Assembly: GCA_004963905.1 (NCBI GenBank) | Contig: SUGL01000026.1 | Location: forward strand, 35,429 to 99,428 | Reading direction: 5' to 3' | Source: Mesorhizobium sp. | Lineage (GTDB): Bacteria > Pseudomonadota > Alphaproteobacteria > Rhizobiales > Rhizobiaceae | DNA length: 64,000 bases | Shown: piece after piece, positions 9,393 through 16,503 of the stretch | Layout of the letters: each line of letters starts with the position of its first letter | How positions within the stretch are numbered: the stretch's first letter is position 1 | Position numbers and translations under genes: made by a program | Notes under the pieces: model-generated | Told to the model about the DNA's origin: nothing | Seen by the model: only the letters and a program-made list of their open reading frames with translations | Databases searched by the model: none

Positions 9393-9395
9393 CAC

Positions 9396-9932
9396 AATTT
9401 CCCATCCGCGTGAAATGTTCGCGTCATGAATTGACTAAATAATAAACCTGCCGTGCCCAAATTTTGGCCTTTGTGGCATGTTTATGACAAGGTGAGAGAA
9501 TTTTTGCGAAATGTAGTGCCGCTTTTGGGCTGTTTTTGGGCAGTGCATTCTTTGCTGCAGACGAGCGGCGGTTGCAGGGCGTAAGAATCACTCGCGCCGG
9601 TAAGTTCTTAGCGTAAAATACTAATTAATGTTTTGGGTTCTACTATCGAGGGTTTCGTTGTGGTGAATAGGCGGCGATGCCGGAGTGTGCGTCGCAGCAT
9701 GGCGGAGTCGATGCCGCGAAACCGTTGGAAATCACCTGCATTTGGCCTTGTTGCAAAGGTCTCGCCTTAATAGAGTCGCAAACTGTTTCTGTCATAGTTT
9801 GGATGGGTCAGGAAGGTCGGAAGCAACCGGCCGAATTGGGCAGCCAGAATAGCTCTTTGGCGCAACGGGGAGTTACGCGGGTGGGTAAGTCACTGCTTTT
9901 GCATGCTTGTGTCGGTTGACGGGCCGACGAGC
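9396..9932. other. Long divergent intergenic region between exoY and exoX
   Basis: These 537 bases are visibly more AT-rich than the surroundings and hold no convincing gene. An open frame at 9677-9919 has no family features. The region contains a second, less perfect TGC-N3-GCA site (TGTGC-GTC-GCAGCA, 9686-9699) and A/T-rich tracts around 9430-9500 and 9605-9650 that could carry the divergent promoters. A long control region at this place is usual for the exoX-exoY pair. Confidence 0.5.
9686..9699. promoter_or_regulatory. Imperfect TGC-N3-GCA palindrome in the exoX-exoY gap
   Basis: TGTGC-GTC-GCAGCA, about 235 bases before exoX. The core TGC-GTC-GCA is intact; the outer bases match on one side only. 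Listed because of the better copies near other EPS genes. Confidence 0.25.
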
Positions 9933-10199
9933 ATGTCTTTGCCAAAATTCATCGTCGGAATGTTATTCGCGCTCGCGATCGTGGTCGGCTGGTCCTACTT
10001 CGACGGAGCATCGCTTGGCACCATCATCATGCGTGCCGTCATTTGCGCCGTCGTCATTCAGGCGGGCTATTTCCTTCTGGTCTATGCGATGATCGCCAGG
10101 AGCAGGCCGATGTCCGCCGAAAAGGCCCGGGAGGCCGACCGCGGCATCAAGGTGGCGGAGGGCGAAAAGCTAACCGCCAGGCGCGGCAGTCTCCGCTGA
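9933..10199 (+). CDS. exoX: Exopolysaccharide production repressor, ExoX/SyrA family
   Basis: This is a small membrane protein of 88 residues. It has two hydrophobic segments (IVGMLFALAIVVGWSYF, and AVICAVVIQAGYFLLVYAMIA) and a charged C-terminal tail, the layout of ExoX/PsiA/SyrA proteins. These lower EPS synthesis post-translationally, probably by acting on ExoY. Its position divergent from exoY supports the call. The ATG at 9933 is preferred because it aligns with the usual short N-terminus, although its ribosome site is weak; an in-frame ATG at 9903 is the alternative. The last 30 bases overlap the end of the convergent exporter gene. Confidence 0.68.
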   Translation: MSLPKFIVGMLFALAIVVGWSYFDGASLGTIIMRAVICAVVIQAGYFLLVYAMIARSRPMSAEKAREADRGIKVAEGEKLTARRGSLR

Positions 10200-12068
10200 C
10201 CGTTCAGCGGGCGCCGGAAGCGGCGTCCTGTCGGCCGACGTCTCGGCGTCCCGTTCGGCCCTTTCGCCGGAGAGCATCCTGGCCAGCCGGCTGCCCGACT
10301 TTGCCTTCAACTGCTGATATTGCCCGATCTCGACGATACGCCCGTTCTCGATGGCCACGACCCAGTCGGCGAAGGCGATCATCGATGGCCGGTGCGCTAT
10401 GGTGAGGATGGTCATCTGGCCGCGCAGCCCGTCGATCGACTGGGCGATCAGCGACTGATTCTGCCAGTCGAGCGCGCTCGTCGCCTCATCGAGGATGAGC
10501 AGCGAAGGCTTGCGCAACAGCGCTCGCGCCAGCGCGATGCGCTGGCGTTCGCCGCCTGAGAGCCTGACGCCGCGATCGCCCACCACGGTTTCCAGCCGCC
10601 GGCCGAGCCGCTCGACGAAGTCGGCCGCATGCGCCTTGCGCAGCGCCGCCCAGAGTTCCTCGTCTTCGGCCCGCGGCGCCGCCAGGCGCAAATTGGCCGC
10701 GATGGTGTCATGCAGCAGGAACACGTCCTGCGGCACATAGGCCACCTGATCGCGCCACGCCCTGCGGTTTCTTGCGGTGATCTCGACGCCATCGGCCAGG
10801 ATACTGCCCTCGGTCGGCTCGAGCAGCCCAAGCAGCATGTCGGCGATCGTGCTCTTGCCCGAGCCGGACGGACCGATCAGCGCCGTCACCTTGCCGGCGG
10901 GAAGGCTGAAGGTGATGCCGCCGACCACCGGCTTTCCGTCGCTGTCGCCATAGGCGAACGAGACGTCGCGGACGTTGAGGCCGGTGTCGAGCGAAAGCCT
11001 TGCGTCCTGCCCGGCATCGCCGGGCTCCGTCTCGCGCGCGGCGTCGAAGCGCGCCTGCAAGGCCTGCATGGCGGCGTATGCCGGCAGGTTGATCAGAACC
11101 TGCTGCGCCTGCGTCTGCATATCCATGAAGCGCGGCGCGACCCGCATGAAGACCAAGAGCAGCACGACGATTTCCGCAAGCGACAGATGGAAGCGCACCA
11201 GCGCGATGTAGATGAACAGGCTGAGCCCGATGGCGCTCGCCACCTGGAACAGCGCGGTGCCGATGGTGCTGTTGCGGACATAGGCGACGTTGTCCGCTTT
11301 CATCTTCTCGAGTGTCGCTCGGAGCTGCGCGAAATAGCCCGCTTCCACATTCAGGCTCTTGGCCACCTTGATGCCGCCAAGGAACTCCGAGACCGTGCGG
11401 TACTGGTCCTGGCGGCTGCGAGTCAGCACACGGCCATAGGCGGTGGCACGCGCACGGAAGGGCTGCAGTGCAACGAACAGGATCACGCCGATGAGGATGG
11501 CGAAGGATGTCATCACCGGTGAGATGAACAGCGAGACAACGAGGTAGCCGGCAAGCAGCAGCGTCGTCTGGGCGAGCATCAGCAGCGAGAAGGCCGCCGC
11601 CTGCACCCTGTCGATGTCGCCGGTCAGCGCGTGGTCGAGATCGGAGCCGCGCATGCGGGTGAAGACGCCCCAGCGCGCCTTGCCGATGCTCTCGAACAGG
11701 TTCATGCGCACGCGGTTGACGAAGTCGTAGAGCAGCCGCGCCATGTAGAGCGACTTGAAGCGGTTGAACATCGCCTGCAGCGCCACCAGTCCGACGAGCA
11801 GACAGAGCACCGTCGCAAGCGACAGTGTTCCGCCAGGTAGAAGCCAGCGCAGAGCGCCGGGCACACGCACGGCAAAATCCTGGTCGGCATCGCCGATCAG
11901 GTGCAGGAGCGGGATCACAAGCAGGATCGAGAGGCCCTCGGTCAGGCTTCCCAGGATCAGGAAGGCCAGCGCCGTCAGCGTGCGCCGCCCGCCGATCTGC
12001 GCCATCACGCCGCCGAAGCCGGCGACATCCCGCAAGAGCGACAGGCGAAGTTTCGAGGACCAGGCCAT
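10170..12068 (-). CDS. Lasso peptide ABC exporter (D protein), permease-ATPase fusion
   Basis: This 632-residue half-transporter has six membrane segments in residues ~15-310 and then an ATPase domain. Walker A is GPSGSGKST, the Q-loop region is VAYVPQDVFLLHDTI, the signature is LSGGERQRIALARALL and Walker B is LLILDEATSALD. The C-terminal ~30 residues are a low-complexity Glu/Ala/Arg tail. It is last in the lasso operon, 8 bases after the kinase gene, so it most likely exports the mature lasso peptide and confers self-protection, as McjD does. The ATG at 12068 has AAGGTGA upstream; a GTG at 12080 is possible. Confidence 0.82.
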   Translation of the reverse strand: MAWSSKLRLSLLRDVAGFGGVMAQIGGRRTLTALAFLILGSLTEGLSILLVIPLLHLIGDADQDFAVRVPGALRWLLPGGTLSLATVLCLLVGLVALQAMFNRFKSLYMARLLYDFVNRVRMNLFESIGKARWGVFTRMRGSDLDHALTGDIDRVQAAAFSLLMLAQTTLLLAGYLVVSLFISPVMTSFAILIGVILFVALQPFRARATAYGRVLTRSRQDQYRTVSEFLGGIKVAKSLNVEAGYFAQLRATLEKMKADNVAYVRNSTIGTALFQVASAIGLSLFIYIALVRFHLSLAEIVVLLLVFMRVAPRFMDMQTQAQQVLINLPAYAAMQALQARFDAARETEPGDAGQDARLSLDTGLNVRDVSFAYGDSDGKPVVGGITFSLPAGKVTALIGPSGSGKSTIADMLLGLLEPTEGSILADGVEITARNRRAWRDQVAYVPQDVFLLHDTIAANLRLAAPRAEDEELWAALRKAHAADFVERLGRRLETVVGDRGVRLSGGERQRIALARALLRKPSLLILDEATSALDWQNQSLIAQSIDGLRGQMTILTIAHRPSMIAFADWVVAIENGRIVEIGQYQQLKAKSGSRLARMLSGERAERDAETSADRTPLPAPAERSAETAAPGG

Positions 12069-12076
12069 GCGTCCGC

Positions 12077-13066
12077 TCACCTTGCCTGCGTGCCGGCGGC
12101 CAGATCGCGCTCGATCAGGGCGACGGCCTCGTCGATCCGCTCCAGCCCTGCCGGCACTTCGAGACGACCGACGCCGACCTTGGCGGCTAGCTGCGCGCAC
12201 TGACCGAGATGCGCGAACGCGAAATCGCCGACCAGCGCCTGCCGGCCGAACCGGGTGACGTAGGAGAACTTGATGATCGCCGGCAGGGCGCCGGCGCCTG
12301 GCAGCGGCGTGATCGCCGCCCGCTCGCCGCGCTTCAGCATATAGATTCGCGCAAGGGGCGCTGCTTCATCTGAAAATCCGTTGTGCAGACGGTGCTGCGC
12401 CTTCTCGATCTGCGGATGCACCTGCGGCCGCACCTCCGCCTGGTCGATCCTGATGGCGTCGGCGGCGTCGGTTGCGAGCTTGAGCTGCGGAAAACCAGCC
12501 AGGATCATCGGCCGGGAAGGGTTGGACAGGTCCAGCGCCACGACGTCGTCGGTAAGCAGAAGGTGACCGGCGCGGATCATCGCTCCCGCCGTGGTCGACT
12601 TGCCGGCGCCCTTGTCGCCCATGAAGACCACGCTTTGGCCGCCGACGGCGATCGCGCTGGCGTGCAGGACGAGCAGGCGGCGCTGATGCAGGGTGAGCGC
12701 CAGCACCGGACCCAAAAGCGGGAAGGCGAGCAGTGGATCATCGATGCCCGGCGCCGGATCGACATCGATCCTGGAAGCATCGCTGATCAGGAAGGTGCCG
12801 ACGGCTTGCCAGGATAGATACTGGCGCGTCGGCTCGAAGCGAAAGGCGGTTCCGCCTTCCGTTGCAGGCCTGGGAAAGTCGACCGGGCCGACCGCGATCG
12901 CGATGTCGGGCGGCGCCGGCACCGTCGGCTGCAACTCCGGCAGCGCCACCTCGGAGCTGATCGTCAGGCCATAGGCTCTGTAGAAGCGGCGAACGCGCCC
13001 GCTCAGGTTTTCGGGCCCGATGTCGGGATCCGGCCGGGTCGCGAGGGGAGCGGCTGAACCATTCAT
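12077..13066 (-). CDS. HPr-kinase-like lasso peptide kinase (K protein)
   Basis: This 329-residue protein resembles the C-terminal half of HPr kinase/phosphorylase. The P-loop GDKGAGKST is at residues 150-158, preceded by LHASAIAVGGQSVVFM, and the acidic pair LLTDDVVAL is at 173-174. Such HprK-like proteins in lasso clusters (PadeK of paeninodin is the model) phosphorylate the C-terminal Ser of the precursor. The precursor encoded here ends in Ser, which fits. The gene starts inside the last codon of the cyclase gene (ATGA) and is followed after 8 bases by the exporter. It contains no PTS-type HPr-binding signature that I can recognise, and the HPr encoded at 48 kb is far away. Confidence 0.8.
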   Translation of the reverse strand: MNGSAAPLATRPDPDIGPENLSGRVRRFYRAYGLTISSEVALPELQPTVPAPPDIAIAVGPVDFPRPATEGGTAFRFEPTRQYLSWQAVGTFLISDASRIDVDPAPGIDDPLLAFPLLGPVLALTLHQRRLLVLHASAIAVGGQSVVFMGDKGAGKSTTAGAMIRAGHLLLTDDVVALDLSNPSRPMILAGFPQLKLATDAADAIRIDQAEVRPQVHPQIEKAQHRLHNGFSDEAAPLARIYMLKRGERAAITPLPGAGALPAIIKFSYVTRFGRQALVGDFAFAHLGQCAQLAAKVGVGRLEVPAGLERIDEAVALIERDLAAGTQAR

Positions 13067-14985
13067 GCAAGGCTCCCCATTGGCTGGATCTGCCGCAGCC
13101 AGAGCGACAGCGAGATCGAGCGCCAGACATATTGCACATCGAGCGGCGCGGCTTCGTTCGGCTTCTGCAGCAGCCGCGCATAGGCGGCGTTGACTTCGCC
13201 CAGATTGACATAGGGCGCGATGCGGTCGCCGTCGGATACCAGCACGGTGTCCAGGAGGTCTCGGTGGTTGCGGAGCATGCCGTTGACCAGGTTGGCGGTG
13301 AAATCGATCTTGTCCCGCCGCCACTGCACCGCCGGCGGCAGCACGCCTTCCATCGCCCGGCGCAGCACGTGGCGGCCGAAGCCGTTGCGGAGCTTTTCCT
13401 CGCCGGGCAACGCCAGGCAGAACTCGACCAGCGGTTTGTCCCAGAACGGATAGCGCGGCTCGACGCCGAAATTGGCGGCGGCCTTGTCCAGCACTTCGAA
13501 GGCGTGCGGCACCAGTCCGGTCGAGAGTACCCAGCGATGGGTGAGCGCCTCGCTGGCGCTCACGCTGGGCGGCATGTAGCCGGCCCGGTGGAAGCGGTCG
13601 ACGAGGTCGGTTCGCCTGGCAAGGTCGGTATTGACCAGGGCGCCCCAGGCGGGGACGCGCGTCTGTGCGGCGGTCTTTAGCCGCAGCCTGGACAGAAGCC
13701 GGTTCATCCGGTTTCGCCACCTGGCGATTCGCCATGCCGGTCCGTAGACGGTCAGGAATCGGAAATACATGGCGAGCATGCCTTCGCCATAGGTGCCGGA
13801 GGCGCCGTGAAGCTCGCGCCAGAGCGCAAGCCATCGGCCGGCATTGGCGAGCTCATGCAGCAGTCCGTGCCCGTGCGAAACGACCTCGTCGCCGCCATGA
13901 CCGTCGAGCAGCACCTTCACCCCCTTGGCACCCGCCGTCCGGTAGATGCTGCGGGTCAACGACAGGCCGGGGGCGAGGAACGTCCCCTCCTGCTCCTCCA
14001 GAATGCGTTCGAACTCGGCGAAAGGCGCGTAGTTGCCAACGGAAATCATCGTGCCGTCGAGCCTATGCCGGTCGAGCACCGCGTCGATGAACGGCTTCTC
14101 GTCCATCGGCGAGCCCTTATCGAAGACCAGCGAGAAGGTCTTCAGCCGCGGTCTGTGCTCCGCGGCCGCTTGCAGGCCGGCGACGCCTGCGATCGAGGAC
14201 GAATCGAGGCCGCCGCTCAGCATCGCGCCCACGGCGGGCGTGCCGCGCATCCGGTTCCGCACCGACTGCGAGAAGAGATGCCTGAATTCCTCAGTGGCAT
14301 CCGGGCGCAGCGGCCTGGGCGAAGGTTCGACCTGCCAGTAGGGACGGAGCGTCACCTGGCTGTCCGTCACCGTCAGGATATGGCGGGCCGGCAAGCGGAA
14401 GATTTCGGCATACTGGGTCGACTGCGGATCGTCGGGTAATCCGGCAAGGAAGCCGGAAATCTGATGCTCGCTGATGCGTGTGCCGACACCATCCAGAGCA
14501 AGGAGAGGGCCGATCTCCGAGGCAAAAGCGAAGCGCTTGGCGCTCGAGTGATAGTGGAAAGGTTTGATGCCGAAATGGTCGCGGGCGCAAAACAGTGCCC
14601 GGCGCTCGGCGTCCCAGATCGCGAAGGCGAAATCGCCTTGCAGATAGGTCGGACAGGCCTCGCCCCATGTGAGATAGGCCTGCAGCAGGAGCATCGCGTC
14701 GGTGACCGGCTGGTCGCCTGCGCCGAGCCGCGCCAGAAGCTCGTCGCTGTTGTCCAGCCGGCAATCGGCCGTGATGGCGAGCTTGCCGCCGGCCATGGTC
14801 AGCGGGCCTGGGCCGTTCTCGCCCGTCGTGTTGAGCCAGGCATGGCCAAGCGCCACGCTTCCCGTCGTCCACCACGAGCTGCCGTCGCGGGCCCGGTGGC
14901 GCATATGCGCCAGCATCCGCTGGATGTCGGCCGCCTGGGCGGTTCCGCCGTCTTGCCTCAGCAGAATTCCGGCGATGCCGCTCAT
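13063..14985 (-). CDS. Lasso cyclase (C protein), asparagine-synthetase-like
   Basis: This 640-residue homologue of AsnB has an N-terminal glutaminase-like domain (residues ~1-200, MSGIAGILLRQDGG) and an ATP-pyrophosphatase domain with the PP-loop LSGGLDSSSI near residue 255. Residue 2 is Ser, not the catalytic Cys of glutamine-dependent asparagine synthetase, so ammonia release from Gln is not expected. Lasso cyclases instead adenylate an Asp/Glu side chain of the precursor and let the core N-terminus attack it. Its neighbours (B1, B2, kinase, exporter and a motif-bearing precursor) make the cyclase call strong. It starts 3 bases after the B2 stop. Confidence 0.86.
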   Translation of the reverse strand: MSGIAGILLRQDGGTAQAADIQRMLAHMRHRARDGSSWWTTGSVALGHAWLNTTGENGPGPLTMAGGKLAITADCRLDNSDELLARLGAGDQPVTDAMLLLQAYLTWGEACPTYLQGDFAFAIWDAERRALFCARDHFGIKPFHYHSSAKRFAFASEIGPLLALDGVGTRISEHQISGFLAGLPDDPQSTQYAEIFRLPARHILTVTDSQVTLRPYWQVEPSPRPLRPDATEEFRHLFSQSVRNRMRGTPAVGAMLSGGLDSSSIAGVAGLQAAAEHRPRLKTFSLVFDKGSPMDEKPFIDAVLDRHRLDGTMISVGNYAPFAEFERILEEQEGTFLAPGLSLTRSIYRTAGAKGVKVLLDGHGGDEVVSHGHGLLHELANAGRWLALWRELHGASGTYGEGMLAMYFRFLTVYGPAWRIARWRNRMNRLLSRLRLKTAAQTRVPAWGALVNTDLARRTDLVDRFHRAGYMPPSVSASEALTHRWVLSTGLVPHAFEVLDKAAANFGVEPRYPFWDKPLVEFCLALPGEEKLRNGFGRHVLRRAMEGVLPPAVQWRRDKIDFTANLVNGMLRNHRDLLDTVLVSDGDRIAPYVNLGEVNAAYARLLQKPNEAAPLDVQYVWRSISLSLWLRQIQPMGSLA

Positions 14986-14988
14986 GGC

Positions 14989-15405
14989 TTATTGCCCGTG
15001 ATCGACGAGATGGGTGAAGCCATTGACCGAGCCGCCAAGCACGATGTGGTCGCCGCTGACCAGCCAGGCATGCGCCTTGAGCTCCGCGCCGGTCCCGCGC
15101 TCGATGCCGATGCGGATCTTGGAGGCATTGCCTTGGCGGGCAAGCAGATATTGTCCGGCGAGAGCCTGGGTGAGGCAACTGGCGCCGGGCACGAAGCGCG
15201 CCGCGGCGGCCACGCCCCATGCGACACGCCGCAGATCGGCGATACCGGCGACATTCCTCGCCTCCAGCCGGGTCACCAGGGCGCGCATGCGGTTATAGGA
15301 GGAAAGTGTCAGCCCCAGCCGCACGAGGCCGACCACCGCCAGACAGCGCGCCAGAAACAGCATCTCCGGGCCGCTAAGGGAGAAGACCCTAGGCCAGTTC
15401 CTCAT
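14989..15405 (-). CDS. Lasso peptide leader protease (B2 protein)
   Basis: This 138-residue protein of the transglutaminase-like lasso B2 family removes the leader from the precursor. A cysteine-protease triad can be read as Cys77 (PGASCLTQAL), His112 (LKAHAWL) and Asp119 (VSGDHIV). The ATG at 15405, preceded by GAGG, lies inside the end of the upstream PqqD-like gene, so the two are translationally coupled. Length is normal for a stand-alone B2, separate from the B1 recognition domain. Confidence 0.85.
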   Translation of the reverse strand: MRNWPRVFSLSGPEMLFLARCLAVVGLVRLGLTLSSYNRMRALVTRLEARNVAGIADLRRVAWGVAAAARFVPGASCLTQALAGQYLLARQGNASKIRIGIERGTGAELKAHAWLVSGDHIVLGGSVNGFTHLVDHGQ

Positions 15406-15688
15406 GGTGGAGCCTCGCAAGCCCGGCTTCGATCAGCCCCTTGAGCAAGCCTTCGACATCGGCCTTGCAGCGTTCGGCATCGACATTGTAGCGCGCGATC
15501 ACGGCGCTTCTTATGTCGAGGATCGGTCGTGGCTCCTGGATCAGCTCCCAGATGTAGGCGCCGACGCCGTTCAGGCTGTAGTAGATGTTGGATTTGAGAT
15601 GGAGCAGCGCCAGCCCGTTGCCGAATTCGCAAGCCACCGCGTCGCCGCTCGCGACCACGCGGTCATGGTCCGATGGGTTCCAGTGCAT
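15389..15688 (-). CDS. PqqD-like RiPP recognition element (B1 protein)
   Basis: This 99-residue protein has the PqqD/RRE fold pattern: a strand-rich N-terminal half (GLALLHLKSNIYYSLNGVGAYIWELI) followed by helices ending in VEGLLKGLIEAGLARL. B1 proteins bind the YxxPxL leader motif and present the precursor to the B2 protease. It is the first gene after the precursor and the hairpin at 15801-15842, and it overlaps the B2 gene by 17 bases. Confidence 0.85.
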   Translation of the reverse strand: MHWNPSDHDRVVASGDAVACEFGNGLALLHLKSNIYYSLNGVGAYIWELIQEPRPILDIRSAVIARYNVDAERCKADVEGLLKGLIEAGLARLHHEELA

Positions 15689-15800
15689 CCTAAAACCTCA
15701 TTCTTGAACGCCACGCGTCTTCCGACCTGGACCGGGATCGGTTGCCTGCGATCGCCCGGCCAGGAAGCCGGGAGGCATGAGCCCCCCGGCTCACCTGTTT

Positions 15801-15842
15801 AAAAGAAACGCTCGGAGCCCCAAAATCCGACAACTCCGAGCG
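15801..15842 (-). terminator. Hairpin with T-rich tail between lasso precursor and processing genes
   Basis: Read on the minus strand, a perfect 9-bp inverted repeat (CGCTCGGAG...CTCCGAGCG, arms 15834-15842 and 15809-15817, 16-base loop) begins 10 bases past the precursor stop. It is followed by TTTCTTTT. This looks like an intrinsic terminator or leaky attenuator. It would give more precursor mRNA than processing-enzyme mRNA, as in other lasso operons. A second, 7-bp GC-rich hairpin (15766-15791) lies just downstream. Confidence 0.65.
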
Positions 15843-15851
15843 CGTGCAACC

Positions 15852-16004
15852 TCAGGAGAAGGTGAGCTGGTCGAACGGCGTGTGCGCGGGAAATGCCGCG
15901 TCCAACGCTGTCGTACCAGCGCCGCCCTGCGTGATCGTTTCGATCGAACCGTGAACCGTCAGGCTGGGGGTCTCGTACTGTTGCTTCTCAACATTCTGTT
16001 CCAT
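15852..16004 (-). CDS. Lasso peptide precursor (A protein)
   Basis: This is a 50-residue precursor. The ATG at 16004 has GGAGAG just upstream, which fixes the start. The leader (1-26) holds the canonical lasso motif: Tyr10, Pro13, Leu15, Gly19 and Thr25, the last at position -2 from the core. The predicted core (27-50, 24 residues) begins GGAGTTALD and ends FDQLTFS. Gly1 and Asp9 would form a nine-residue macrolactam ring. The tail has Phe12, His15, Phe18 and Phe23 as possible steric plugs and ends in Ser24, a possible phosphorylation site. My hand-calculated monoisotopic mass is about 2374.12 Da for the cyclised core and 2454.09 Da with one phosphate. The gene heads the operon B1-B2-C-K-D. 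Confidence 0.9.
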   Translation of the reverse strand: MEQNVEKQQYETPSLTVHGSIETITQGGAGTTALDAAFPAHTPFDQLTFS

Positions 16005-16503
16005 TTTACTCTCCAACTGAGGACTGGAAGCGGCTTCAGAATGCCGCCAGCATATTTCTATGCTGCGTTGCAATTGCTGCACGGCAACATTTATGAGTCA
16101 AGTCTGATTTACCAGGCATTAATCAATTCTCGGTTGCGGCGGCAGTCGTCGATGATGACGTCACCGGCCTTTGCATTTTGGGCGCATATCGTCCGGGCGC
16201 TCAACGCTGCTTTTTTGCCGTTTAAGTAAGCATTTGATTTGGTTCGAATAAGTTCCCGAACTCAAATGGCGGCCTCGCAGCTGCGAAGAAAATAGCGCGG
16301 AAAATACCGGTTGCCGGGTCACGTCGCGGCCCGCCGGGCCTGTCTTCAAAAGTGATCGGCGACACGGCGAATCTGAACGCGAAGGTTGCAGAAGCGAGGC
16401 CGCCTAGGAACTCGCTGGATAGCCATTCTGATTTTTGCCGATGCTTTTCTTCGCAGTTGCGGTATAAACGCCGCGGGCGGTTTTGTGGAGAACGACATCG
16501 GGC
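16005..16503. other. Divergent control region of the lasso operon and nucleotidyltransferase
   Basis: These 499 bases contain no believable gene. Near the lasso side lie two adjacent TGC-N3-GCA palindromes (16061-16089). A TTGACT-like -35 hexamer on the minus strand (16096-16101) lies just beyond them, but no convincing -10 was found. The right half, up to the start at 16504, shows nothing recognisable. Confidence 0.45.
16061..16089. promoter_or_regulatory. Tandem TGC-N3-GCA palindromes upstream of the lasso precursor
   Basis: TGCTGC-GTT-GCAA at 16061-16073 and TTGCTGC-ACG-GCAACA at 16074-16089. Their centres are 14 bases apart, and they lie 57-85 bases before the precursor start. This is the only place in the window where two copies abut, which suggests cooperative binding of one regulator. 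Confidence 0.45.

Noticed and set aside
9677-9919. 80-codon open frame in the exoX-exoY gap
   Set aside because: No good ribosome site, no recognisable feature, and it covers a candidate regulatory palindrome.
13063-14985. Metabolic asparagine synthetase
   Set aside because: Cys2 is replaced by Ser, and the gene is locked into a lasso operon by overlapping or near-overlapping starts.
16161-16349. 62-codon minus-strand frame upstream of the lasso precursor
   Set aside because: Tested as a second lasso precursor; it lacks the Tyr/Pro/Leu/Gly/Thr leader pattern and a Gly1 plus Asp/Glu ring.
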